From contig CANRWP010000019.1 of NCBI GenBank assembly GCA_947643595.1, forward strand, positions 1 to 55,912: a DNA stretch of 55,912 nucleotides, written 5' to 3'. The notes under the pieces were generated by a model. It was not told the origin of the DNA, did not search any database, and worked only from the letters and a program-made list of their open reading frames with translations. Position 1 is the first letter of the stretch. Each line of letters starts with the position of its first letter. Of the stretch, positions 32,806 through 40,942 are shown one piece after another. Source of the DNA: an uncultured bacterium. Lineage in GTDB: Bacteria; Bacillota; Clostridia; Lachnospirales; Lachnospiraceae. Position numbers and translations under genes: made by a program.

Positions 32806-33735
32806 TTAGAAATATCGCTCCATCACGCTCCAGAAACGCTCCAGATCCACTTCCTCTGCAAACCGGAAATTTCCCTGCACCGGCGGGTCGATCTCATAAT
32901 AATTCGTCCGATCCACCATGGTGCCTCTGGTGAGGTTTCCCGCAAGTTCCACCGAAAAGCGCCCTCTTTTCAGCGTCACCACCTGCGGATCGATCAGATA
33001 TGCCACGAGAAGCACATCGTGCAGGGTGATCGGATAGCCCGTCTTTTTCTGAAAGATGTCAATCCCCCGCAGATAGTAATCCATCGTCTCCGATCCTTTG
33101 CCGTGCCATTCCTCCAGGCGCTCGGGGGAAACCTTCAGATATTTTGTCACGTCCAACCCCATCATCACCAGATTGTCCGCCTGCTCCGCAACGATGGACA
33201 CCGCCTCGGGATCGCAGACGATATTCCACTCCGGCGCCGTGTTGAAAAAAGCCCCTCCCATGGCGATGATCCTCACTTTTTTCATGCGCTCCGGCTCCCG
33301 CAAAAAAGCCAGCGCCAGATTTGTCATACAGCCCATCTCCAGGATCACGAGCTCCGGCTCTCTTCTCACGGTATCCAGCATAAAATCCACCGCCGTCTCA
33401 GAGCACTGCTCCGCTCCCGTTTCATCTTCCCCAGAGCCGCCCGCTCCTGCCGTCGGAATCTCCCTGCCGAGAAGCTCATACTGCAACGGCTCCTCCACGG
33501 CTCCTCCCGGCGGCTCCAGGAGGGCTCTGCCCCTGCCCGCATGTACCGGGATCTCCGTGCGCCCCCAATGCCGCAGCAGATCTTCCACCATCTTCCTCCG
33601 TTTTCCGGTATCCTTATAGACCGTCGTAATGCCCAGGATCTCAAGATCGGGACAATTAAGTGCCAGCATCAGCGCGGCTGTGTCATCTACATCATCCCCA
33701 AGGTCCGTATCGATCAATATCTTATACTTTTCCAT
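32806..33735 (-). CDS. Inosine/uridine-preferring nucleoside hydrolase
   Basis: The 309-residue enzyme splits nucleosides into base and ribose. The calcium-binding N-terminus ILIDTDLGDDVDDTAALML is diagnostic, and the catalytic histidine lies in PITLHDVLLVAYLIDP. I start it at the ATG at 33735, six bases after GGGGTG; a GTG three codons upstream is possible. It is the first gene of the operon, so imported nucleosides would be cleaved at once, leaving ribose or deoxyribose for later steps and perhaps for YjjI. Confidence 0.92.
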   Translation of the reverse strand: MEKYKILIDTDLGDDVDDTAALMLALNCPDLEILGITTVYKDTGKRRKMVEDLLRHWGRTEIPVHAGRGRALLEPPGGAVEEPLQYELLGREIPTAGAGGSGEDETGAEQCSETAVDFMLDTVRREPELVILEMGCMTNLALAFLREPERMKKVRIIAMGGAFFNTAPEWNIVCDPEAVSIVAEQADNLVMMGLDVTKYLKVSPERLEEWHGKGSETMDYYLRGIDIFQKKTGYPITLHDVLLVAYLIDPQVVTLKRGRFSVELAGNLTRGTMVDRTNYYEIDPPVQGNFRFAEEVDLERFWSVMERYF

Positions 33736-33795
33736 AATCTGCACCCCAAATGTACTTCATTACAGGTAGTATACGTGCAGATTGCCTTTTCGTAA

Positions 33796-33876
33796 AGGAC
33801 AAATGTCCTCTTCTCTTCTGGCAATATAGCAAAATATTCGACTTGTTTTTCATGCAATTTGCATAATATTTGCATA
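33796..33876 (-). promoter_or_regulatory. Control region of the nucleoside operon
   Basis: Three sites stand out. ATGCAA-T-TTGCAT (33853-33865) is a perfect inverted repeat. A second ATTTGCAT lies at 33869-33876, 11 bp after the first ATTTGCAT. AGGACA-AA-TGTCCT (33796-33809) is a second, unrelated palindrome downstream. A candidate -10 TATATT on the minus strand lies between them near 33823. No clear -35 is visible. Repressor binding by a nucleoside-responsive protein is plausible but unproven. Confidence 0.45.
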
Positions 33877-33877
33877 T

Positions 33878-33925
33878 AAAAAGGACATTGCTGTCGGTAT
33901 TTAAAACCGTCAGCAAATGTCCTTC
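33878..33925 (-). terminator. Terminator of the long cell-envelope operon
   Basis: An 18-19 bp stem (33882-33899 with 33907-33925, one bulge and one mismatch) with a 7-nt loop is followed on the minus strand by a T run (plus-strand A, 33878-33883). It overlaps the last codons of the PilZ gene and closes the transcript that comes from rseP. The nucleoside operon promoter lies just beyond. Confidence 0.82.
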
Positions 33926-34581
33926 CTTCTGCTCTGGATCGCAAACATAATCTGTGTGATATTCTGCTCCTCTTCCTCTGTTATATCCAGGAAACGGCAG
34001 CCGTACTCATAGCCTGCCCCCTCGTCTTTTTCTATGATGCGCAGTACCTCGCAATATAAAACGGATTCAGGACTTTCTTCAAGCAACTTAACCCTCAGCT
34101 GAAATCTGCTGCCCTTTGCATATTTCTCCTCCGAGAATATACAGACTCCGCCAATACTGATATTCAGCAATCTACAGGTCTTTTCTGCCCCCTCAGTTCC
34201 ACTGTATCTGATAATCACTGCATCCATATTCACATTCAGCCGGAAAAACGCACGATCATTTTCCACCTTTGTGATAACCAGATTCTCCGCCCTCCATACA
34301 TTTTTTAACTCAGGTGTGATAATCCCTTCCATATAAACTGCTTTTCTTTTGTACCCGCTGTATCCGCGGATCCTGACACGGACAGATCCGCCTTTCAGTG
34401 GAACTCTGTTTTCGGAATACTGCTGCAGCTGTGCGGAATCTCCCGCTGGTTCCAACAGCTTTGCGAAAAAAAGCAAACGTTCATCAAAGGTCGTTACCTC
34501 CACCCGTATGCCGGAATAAACTTCAATCCCCTCCTCGGGTGCCTCCAAATCGGCCTTTTTCCCAAACAAATCAAACAGCAC
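33910..34581 (-). CDS. PilZ-domain cyclic-di-GMP receptor (YcgR-like)
   Basis: The 223-residue protein has an N-terminal YcgR-like barrel and a C-terminal PilZ domain. The c-di-GMP motif is intact: RAFFR (RxxxR) followed about 30 residues later by NISIGG (NxSxxG). YcgR-type proteins slow flagella or control surface traits on c-di-GMP binding; no motility gene is in this window. The start is GTG at 34581 with AGGAGG nine bases upstream. It is the last gene after rseP (gap 50 bp), and a strong terminator overlaps its end. Confidence 0.87.
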   Translation of the reverse strand: MLFDLFGKKADLEAPEEGIEVYSGIRVEVTTFDERLLFFAKLLEPAGDSAQLQQYSENRVPLKGGSVRVRIRGYSGYKRKAVYMEGIITPELKNVWRAENLVITKVENDRAFFRLNVNMDAVIIRYSGTEGAEKTCRLLNISIGGVCIFSEEKYAKGSRFQLRVKLLEESPESVLYCEVLRIIEKDEGAGYEYGCRFLDITEEEEQNITQIMFAIQSRRKDIC

Positions 34582-34631
34582 TACTATATTCCTCCTGCTC
34601 TCATCAGTATTTTTTTAGTCTTTTGATATCC

Positions 34632-35708
34632 CTAGCGAAACAGCCGCATGATATCATTGTACATCACAAATATCATCAGAATGAAAAACAGGATCAGGCC
34701 CGCCATATGGACAAACCCCTCCTTCTCCGGCGGCACCGGTTTCCCCCTCACCACTTCCAGAAACATAAATACCAGTCTTCCACCGTCGAGCGCCGGAAGC
34801 GGCAGCAGATTCATCACGCCGATATTGATCGAAAGGATGACTACCAGCTCCAGCATACTCATCACCACGGTGAGAAACCCGTATTCCTTAGCGGTCTCAT
34901 AGGTCTCCCCCACATAGCTTGCCACCCCTACCGGACCTGACACATCATCTTTTCCCAGTTTTCCGGTGACTAACATCTGTAAACTCTTTATCGTGTTTTT
35001 CAGTACATACTCTGACTCATAGAAGCCATACTTGATGATGGAAAATCCTCTGCAGGGCATATATTCCCCTACTCCCATAAGGCCGATATAGTAGCGGTCA
35101 TCCTCCGCGCTGTAGGTCGGCGTCAGCACCACGGAATATTCCTCACCGTCCCGCAGATAGGAGATGGAGAAATCCTTTCCGTCGCTGTTCAACATCGAAT
35201 TGAGGCGGACTTCCCGGTAGACGTGGATCTTCTCCCCGTTCATCCGCGTGATCACATCCCCCGCCATCAGCCCGGCCTCCTGCGCTGCCGAGCCCTCGGA
35301 AACCATCTGGATCACAGGCAGATCGGTCCCCCTGTACGCCACCAGGATCAGCGCGATCAAAAATCCTAACAGAAGATTGACAAAGGGACCCGCAAAGACC
35401 GTAGCGATCCTTGACCAGACCGGGGCGTCCAGAAAGGAGCCCCCTTCGCCTTCCCGCCGCAGATACCTCTCGGTCTCCTCCCTCTCCGCGGAAAGTCCAT
35501 CCTCCCCCTCAAATATGCAGGCGCCGCCGAAGGGAAGCAGTTTTATGGAATATTTTGTCCCTCCTCTGTCGATGTGATAGAGCGTCGGCCCCATGCCGAT
35601 CGCGAATTCCACCACATGGATGCCGTTTTTTTTCGCCACAAGGAAATGTCCGAATTCATGAGATAATACGATGATGCCGAATATGATAACAAATAGAATG
35701 ATTGTCAC
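34632..35708 (-). CDS. rseP: Site-2 zinc metalloprotease RseP
   Basis: The 358-residue membrane protease cuts within the membrane, for example anti-sigma factors and signal peptide remnants. It shows the zinc site VLSHEFGHF near residue 17, a PDZ domain (about 150-240, with GDVITRMNGEKIHVYREV) and the third ligand region NLLPLPALDGGRL near 300, with four membrane helices. The start is GTG at 35708 with AGGAAA upstream. It follows dxr in the usual order, but ispG, which often comes next, is far away. Confidence 0.94.
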   Translation of the reverse strand: MTIILFVIIFGIIVLSHEFGHFLVAKKNGIHVVEFAIGMGPTLYHIDRGGTKYSIKLLPFGGACIFEGEDGLSAEREETERYLRREGEGGSFLDAPVWSRIATVFAGPFVNLLLGFLIALILVAYRGTDLPVIQMVSEGSAAQEAGLMAGDVITRMNGEKIHVYREVRLNSMLNSDGKDFSISYLRDGEEYSVVLTPTYSAEDDRYYIGLMGVGEYMPCRGFSIIKYGFYESEYVLKNTIKSLQMLVTGKLGKDDVSGPVGVASYVGETYETAKEYGFLTVVMSMLELVVILSINIGVMNLLPLPALDGGRLVFMFLEVVRGKPVPPEKEGFVHMAGLILFFILMIFVMYNDIMRLFR

Positions 35709-35736
35709 TGATGTTTCCTGTCTTTCTCATTTATTT

Positions 35737-36891
35737 TTAATAGTTTATGTTATTTTCCACGGATTCATGTGCCGCCGCTTCCGCTTCCAGAATCTGCTCC
35801 ACATTCGGATCGCTCACCACCTTATGTTCCTCCATGGCTGCAGCGATCACCTCCGCGATCTGCAGAAAGCGGATCTTATTGTGCAGAAACAGCTCTACCG
35901 CCCGCTCATTCGCCGCATTGAATACCGTAGGCATCGTGCCGCCGGTCTTCGCCGCCTCAAAGGCCAGTCTCAATCCGGTGAAGGTCTCCATATCCGGCTT
36001 CTCAAAAGTCAGTTTCGCCACGTCGAACAGATCAAGCTGCCTGTTTCCCGGCACCGGATACCGGTCGGGGTAGAACAGCGCATACTGGATCGGCAGTTTC
36101 ATATCCGGAACGCCGAGCTGCCCTATCACAGCCCCGTCCTGATACTCCACGGCGGAGTGAAGAATGCTCTCCGGATGGATCACTACCCGGATATCCTCCA
36201 GCCCCACTCCGAAAAGCCATCTCGCCTCCATCACCTCCAGTCCTTTGTTCACCAGGGTGGAGGAATCGATCGTCACCTTCTTTCCCATGGACCAGTTGGG
36301 ATGTCTCAACGCATCCTCCGCCCTCATCTGTTCCAGATCCTTCCTCTTCTTTCCCCGGAAAGGTCCGCCGGAGGCCGTCAGCAGAATCTTTTTGATCTGA
36401 CTCTTTTTCTCCCCCTGCATGGACTGAAAGATGGCGCTGTGCTCGCTGTCCACCGGCAGGATCGACACCCCGTTCTCCTGCGCAAGCGGCATGATGATAT
36501 GCCCCGCCGTCACCAGTGTCTCCTTATTGGCCAGAGCGATATCCTTGTGCGCTCTGATCGCCTCGATCGTCGGCTGTATCCCGATCATCCCCACGATCGC
36601 CGTCACCAGAATATCCATCTCCCGCAGGCCCGCCATCCGCAAAAGTCCATCCATCCCGCAGGCGACCTCGACATCCAGATCGGACACTCTTCCCCGCAGA
36701 TCTGCCGCCGCCTCCTCGGACCACATCACCGCAAACTTCGGCCGAAACTCCCTGATCTGTTCCTCCAGCAGTTTCACGTTGCTTCCCGCCGCCACTGCAG
36801 CCACCTGCAGCCTGTCCGGATACTTCCTCGCGATCTCCAGGGTCTGTGTCCCGATCGATCCCGTAGATCCCATCACCCCTATTTTCTTCAT
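35737..36891 (-). CDS. dxr: 1-deoxy-D-xylulose 5-phosphate reductoisomerase
   Basis: The 384-residue enzyme makes methylerythritol 4-phosphate, the first committed MEP pathway step, using NADPH. The Rossmann start is MKKIGVMGSTGSIGTQTLEI. Metal and substrate motifs are LPVDSEHSAIFQSM, LTASGGPFRGK and TIDSSTLVNKGLEVMEA. Full length. It belongs to the pyrH-frr-uppS-cdsA-dxr-rseP block, so isoprenoid supply, lipid and translation genes are cotranscribed. Confidence 0.96.
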   Translation of the reverse strand: MKKIGVMGSTGSIGTQTLEIARKYPDRLQVAAVAAGSNVKLLEEQIREFRPKFAVMWSEEAAADLRGRVSDLDVEVACGMDGLLRMAGLREMDILVTAIVGMIGIQPTIEAIRAHKDIALANKETLVTAGHIIMPLAQENGVSILPVDSEHSAIFQSMQGEKKSQIKKILLTASGGPFRGKKRKDLEQMRAEDALRHPNWSMGKKVTIDSSTLVNKGLEVMEARWLFGVGLEDIRVVIHPESILHSAVEYQDGAVIGQLGVPDMKLPIQYALFYPDRYPVPGNRQLDLFDVAKLTFEKPDMETFTGLRLAFEAAKTGGTMPTVFNAANERAVELFLHNKIRFLQIAEVIAAAMEEHKVVSDPNVEQILEAEAAAHESVENNINY

Positions 36892-36935
36892 GTTCTCTCT
36901 CCGTTTCCTCCAAAGATTCCAACGCTTTTTCCGCT

Positions 36936-37805
36936 CTATCCCAGCAGAAACACCGCCATAAAATAGATCACCGGCGCCGTAAAGATCACACTGTCAAAGC
37001 GGTCCATCACCCCGCCGTGCCCTGGGATCAAATTCCCGTAATCCTTTATCCCGGCATTTCTCTTCACTGCGGAGGCCGCCAGATCCCCGACCATGGAGAT
37101 CAGGGAACCCACGCCGCAGATCAGCGCAAAAAACAGGACAATTCTCTCATCCGCCACCATCTCTCTCACAAAAAAACCGTACAGAGCTCCCAGCGCCGCC
37201 GCCCCAGCAACACCGCCCACGGCTCCCTCCACCGATTTCTTTGGACTGAGCACCGGCGACATTTTATGCTTTCCAAGGAGCATTCCCACACAGTAGGCGC
37301 AGGTGTCGCATCCCCAGGAAGCTATCAGAATAAGCCATACGATAAACAGCCCCGTCTCCGCTTTATCGCCGGCTGCCCCCCTGCCAAACTCTCTTGTCAG
37401 ATAGATAAACGACAGGCATACCGGACCGTAAAAAAAGCCGAAAAATGCCGCCATCACCTGAGAAGCCTGAAATTTCGGAAACCCGAACACATAGACGAAC
37501 ATCCCCCCCATAAAGACGCAGATCAATGTGAAAAGAATCGCTGTCTCCACAGGTATCACCTCTGTCTCCATGCTCAGGGACAACAGAAGGTAATAAAAAA
37601 TAATACCGATGATACCGACGATTTCCAGTCCGTTCTTTTTCCCGGACTTTTCCCCCACACTGACTCCCGCCGCCCCGGCCAGTTCCCGGTAAGCCATCAG
37701 CGACAAAAAAACCATGGCCGCCAGCAAAACATACCCGCCGGCGAACATCGTGACAAGCGCAAGGACAATCAATATGATACTGCTCCTGAGTCTGACCCAA
37801 AACAT
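36936..37805 (-). CDS. cdsA: Phosphatidate cytidylyltransferase
   Basis: The 289-residue membrane enzyme makes CDP-diacylglycerol from phosphatidate and CTP for phospholipid synthesis. It has about seven or eight helices and the C-terminal CdsA signature KRNAGIKDYGNLIPGHGGVMDRFDS in two parts (SAVKRNAGIKD, IPGHGGVMDR). I start it at the ATG at 37805, with AGGCGG nine bases upstream; a GTG two codons before is too near the site. It lies 17 bp after uppS. Confidence 0.94.
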   Translation of the reverse strand: MFWVRLRSSIILIVLALVTMFAGGYVLLAAMVFLSLMAYRELAGAAGVSVGEKSGKKNGLEIVGIIGIIFYYLLLSLSMETEVIPVETAILFTLICVFMGGMFVYVFGFPKFQASQVMAAFFGFFYGPVCLSFIYLTREFGRGAAGDKAETGLFIVWLILIASWGCDTCAYCVGMLLGKHKMSPVLSPKKSVEGAVGGVAGAAALGALYGFFVREMVADERIVLFFALICGVGSLISMVGDLAASAVKRNAGIKDYGNLIPGHGGVMDRFDSVIFTAPVIYFMAVFLLG

Positions 37806-37822
37806 CTGCACATTCCGCCTTT

Positions 37823-38536
37823 CTATACCATTCCGAACCGTCTGTCTCTCTGTCTGTAGGCCTCCACCGCCTTTTGCAGTTCCTCCTCGTCAAAATCCGG
37901 CCAGGGTACTTCCGTAAAATAGAATTCCGAGTAGGCAAGCTGCCACAACAGATAATTGCTGATGCGAAGCTCATAGGAAGTGCGGATCATCAGATCCGGA
38001 TCCGGCAGTCCGGCCGTATCGAGTGCAGCGGAGATCCGCTCCTCGGTGATCTCATCCGGCGATATCTCGCCGTCTTTCACGGAGCGGGCAATATTTTTGA
38101 CCGCTCTGGTCAACTCATCTCTCCCGCCATAGTTCAGCGCTATCGTAAAGTTTAAGCCGTCATACGTCTTCGTCGCCTCCTCCAGCTGCGCGATATCCCT
38201 CTGAATCGCCTCGCTTAGCCCGCTCTTATCGCCTATGACCCTCACCCGCATATTGTTCTTCTTCGCCGTCCTCTGACAGTTTTTCATATACTGATTCAGA
38301 AGCTTCATCAGCGCGTCCACCTCATCCTGCGGCCTCCTCCAGTTTTCTGTGGAAAAAGCGTACACGGTCAGATATTTAATTCCCATGTTCCAGGCGGCCC
38401 GGCAGATCACCTCCACGTTCTTCGCCCCCTGCGCGTGTCCGTAATTTCTCGGCATTCCCCGCTTTTTGGCCCATCTCCCGTTTCCATCCAGTATGATCGC
38501 TACATGCTGCGGTACATTTTTATTCTTCTCTTCCAT
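37823..38536 (-). CDS. uppS: Undecaprenyl diphosphate synthase
   Basis: The 237-residue cis-prenyltransferase makes the C55 carrier for peptidoglycan and wall polymers. Motifs in order: HVAIILDGNGRWAKKRGMPR with the catalytic Asp, GHAQGAKNV, TVYAFSTENWRRP, NYGGRDEL and the C-terminal PDLMIRTSYELRISNYLLWQ in two parts (DLMIRTS, RISNYLLWQ). Most family members have MDGNGRWA and RTSGE; here the latter reads RTSYE, a minor variation of a well-kept motif. The ribosome site GAAGAG is weak. Confidence 0.95.
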   Translation of the reverse strand: MEEKNKNVPQHVAIILDGNGRWAKKRGMPRNYGHAQGAKNVEVICRAAWNMGIKYLTVYAFSTENWRRPQDEVDALMKLLNQYMKNCQRTAKKNNMRVRVIGDKSGLSEAIQRDIAQLEEATKTYDGLNFTIALNYGGRDELTRAVKNIARSVKDGEISPDEITEERISAALDTAGLPDPDLMIRTSYELRISNYLLWQLAYSEFYFTEVPWPDFDEEELQKAVEAYRQRDRRFGMV

Positions 38537-38619
38537 CTCTTCACACTCTTCACGCTCGAAGGCGGCAACAGATACTTCTCCTGTGCCGCCCCTTTATTTT
38601 ACCGTTTAAACTATAATTT

Positions 38620-39171
38620 TTATACTTTCATGATCTCTTTGGACTTTTCATCCATCAGCTTTTCCATATCCTTGATATATCTGTCCGTCATCTTCTGCAG
38701 CTTATCCTGCAATTCTTTGATCTCGTCCTCCGACACATCCTGCTTGGAGAGCTTTTTGAAAGCTTCGTTGCCGTCCCTTCTGATATTGCGGACAGCCACT
38801 TTTCCTTCCTCCGCTTTCTTTTTGATCTCCTTCACCAGATCTTTTCTGCGCTCCTCCGTCAGCTCCGGGAACACCAGCCTGATCACCGCCCCGTCGTTGG
38901 AAGGGGTGATCCCCACATCGGAGGCCATGATCGCTTTCTCGATCTCCTTGATCAGCGTCTTCTCCCAGGGCGCGATCTGCAGCATTCTGGGTTCCGGCAC
39001 TGTTACGTTTCCCACCTGCTGGATCGGCGTGGGCGTTCCGTAGTAGTTCACTTTCACCTTGTCCAGCACATGGGGATTGGCACGCCCAGCGCGTATCGTC
39101 TGGTAATCTCCCTCCAGATACTTATACGCCTTCTGCATCTTATCATCATATACTTTTAACCGTTCATCCAT
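38620..39171 (-). CDS. frr: Ribosome recycling factor
   Basis: The 183-residue two-domain protein splits post-termination ribosomes together with EF-G. The family core is clear: TIRAGRANPHVLDKVKVNYYG, TPIQQVGNVTVPEPRML, LVFPELTEERRKDLVKEIKK and the long C-terminal helix. Full length, 16 bp after pyrH, in the standard order. Confidence 0.97.
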   Translation of the reverse strand: MDERLKVYDDKMQKAYKYLEGDYQTIRAGRANPHVLDKVKVNYYGTPTPIQQVGNVTVPEPRMLQIAPWEKTLIKEIEKAIMASDVGITPSNDGAVIRLVFPELTEERRKDLVKEIKKKAEEGKVAVRNIRRDGNEAFKKLSKQDVSEDEIKELQDKLQKMTDRYIKDMEKLMDEKSKEIMKV

Positions 39172-39187
39172 AACTTTTTCCCTTCTC

Positions 39188-39883
39188 TTATACTATCACT
39201 TTTGTCCCGGTAAAACTGCCTTTTACCGTATTCACAATACTGTCCTTTTCGCTCAGCCCGAACACCCACATCGGCATCTTATTGTCCCTGGCCAGAATGG
39301 AAGCCGTCATATCCACCACCTGCAGATTCTTTTCAATGACTTCCCCGATCGTAACCTCTGCGTATTTTCTGGCCTCCGGATTCTTTCTCGGATCATCGTC
39401 GTAGACCCCGTCCACCGCTTTCGCCAGCAGGATCACATCCGCCTCCACTTCCACCGCCCGCAGAACGACACCGGTATCCGTGGAAAAATAGGGATGTCCT
39501 GTGCCTCCCGCAAAAAATACCACCTGACCGTGGGCAAAGTACTTATTCGCCCTGTCCTTGGAAAACAGCTTCGTAAAAGAACCGCATTCAAAGGGCGTCA
39601 GGATATTGGTCATCATACCCACGCTGCGGAAGATCTCCGACACGTAAATACAGTTCATCACCGTAGCCAGCATGCCGATCTGATCCGCCTTCGTCCTGTC
39701 AATATTCTCACTGGAACGCCCGCGCCAGAAATTGCCGCCGCCGATCACAATGCCGACCTCGATACCGTCATCCACAAGCTGTTTCACCTGCAGAGCCACA
39801 CCCCTGACAGTCTCCTCGTCAAACCCTGTTTTCTTCTCGCCGGCCAGCGCTTCCCCGCTGAGTTTCAGCATGATTCTCTTCAT
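39188..39883 (-). CDS. pyrH: Uridylate kinase
   Basis: The 231-residue amino-acid-kinase-fold enzyme phosphorylates UMP to UDP. It shows MLKLSGEALAGE, VIGGGNFWRG, QIGMLATVMNC, FFAGGTGHPYFSTDT and ILLAKAVDGVYDDDP. Full length. It lies 12 bp after a bactofilin gene, so the essential block is fed by transcription from envelope genes upstream. Confidence 0.97.
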   Translation of the reverse strand: MKRIMLKLSGEALAGEKKTGFDEETVRGVALQVKQLVDDGIEVGIVIGGGNFWRGRSSENIDRTKADQIGMLATVMNCIYVSEIFRSVGMMTNILTPFECGSFTKLFSKDRANKYFAHGQVVFFAGGTGHPYFSTDTGVVLRAVEVEADVILLAKAVDGVYDDDPRKNPEARKYAEVTIGEVIEKNLQVVDMTASILARDNKMPMWVFGLSEKDSIVNTVKGSFTGTKVIV

Positions 39884-39894
39884 AAAGATCTCTC

Positions 39895-40896
39895 CTATTT
39901 TCTGGCCTTCTTGATGTCCTCAAAGAAGGAAGAAGGACTGACATCCGCATAGCACTGCGAGCAGAGACCCTCGATCACCGCGCCGTTGTTGATCTGAACG
40001 GACTTGGACTTGATATTGCCCATCACAATGGCGGAAGTGTCCAGAATGACGGGACCCTTCACATCGATATCGCCTTTCACCGCGCCCGCGATCACCGCGC
40101 TGGTCGCAAAAATGTTTCCGATAATGATCGTATTCTGTCCGATCTTGATGCTGGCGGTACTGTGGATATCGCCGTTGATACGCGCTTTCTCCGCATACAC
40201 ATCAGCCGCCTTGGACGCTCCTTCGATCGTCCCTGTAATATTCAATTTTCCGAGAACATCAATATTTCCGATTACTGTTCCGATGACGTCCATAGACCCC
40301 TGGGAAGCGATATCTCCCCGGATTGTCATTCCCGCCGTGATCAGGGCTGTCTCTTCTACAACCTCCCCCTCCAATTCTGTTCTCTCTGTCTCCATTTCCA
40401 TGTACTGTGTCTCTTCCACCTGAACTTCCTCCTCCTGTTTTTCATTTATTTCCTCTACCGTCTCCGGTTCCCCATACGCATCCTCCACCACTGCCTGGGG
40501 CTCCTCATACGGTATTTCCGGAATTTCTTCCACTTCCGTCTCCGGTACGATCTCCGGTATCACTTCCGGTATTACCGCCGGTTCCTCCTCTGCCGCTTCC
40601 GGCACGATCTCCGGCACCACTTCCGACGCGATCTCCGGTATCGCTTCCGGCTCTTCCTCCGGTATTGTCACCGTTTCTTCCGCCATTGTCTCCGATTCCA
40701 CATCCAGATTCAGATCCATGTTGTCAAGCATCCTGCTCAAATCTTCCGCAGTCTCCGGGGCCAAACTGTCTCCCGCGCTCTGTTCCGGGACATTTACTTT
40801 CTCCACCGCTTTCCTCTCTGCCGCCTGCGCTTCCTCCGGCACAAGCTCGTTCACGGCCTGCGACAGATCTTCTTTCAGTTCAGAAAAAAAGCCCAT
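39895..40896 (-). CDS. Bactofilin with long acidic N-terminal region
   Basis: The 333-residue protein has a polymer-forming cytoskeletal bactofilin domain at about 190-310 (LITAGMTIRGDIASQGSMDV, GNIDVLGKLNITGTIEGAS, INGDIHSTASIKIGQNT, VKGDIDVKGPVILDTSA), a triangular beta helix. The N-terminal half is unusually long and acidic, with degenerate PE-I/V repeats (PEIVPEAAEEE, PEVIPEIVPE) at about 80-180. Bactofilins place cell-wall enzymes, and the gene directly upstream encodes a polysaccharide deacetylase. The ATG at 40896 has GGAGG upstream. It is 12 bp before pyrH. Confidence 0.9.
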   Translation of the reverse strand: MGFFSELKEDLSQAVNELVPEEAQAAERKAVEKVNVPEQSAGDSLAPETAEDLSRMLDNMDLNLDVESETMAEETVTIPEEEPEAIPEIASEVVPEIVPEAAEEEPAVIPEVIPEIVPETEVEEIPEIPYEEPQAVVEDAYGEPETVEEINEKQEEEVQVEETQYMEMETERTELEGEVVEETALITAGMTIRGDIASQGSMDVIGTVIGNIDVLGKLNITGTIEGASKAADVYAEKARINGDIHSTASIKIGQNTIIIGNIFATSAVIAGAVKGDIDVKGPVILDTSAIVMGNIKSKSVQINNGAVIEGLCSQCYADVSPSSFFEDIKKARK

Positions 40897-40942
40897 TTCT
40901 ATTTTCCTCCGTATTTCTATATCTGATATTGTATTTTCCCTT

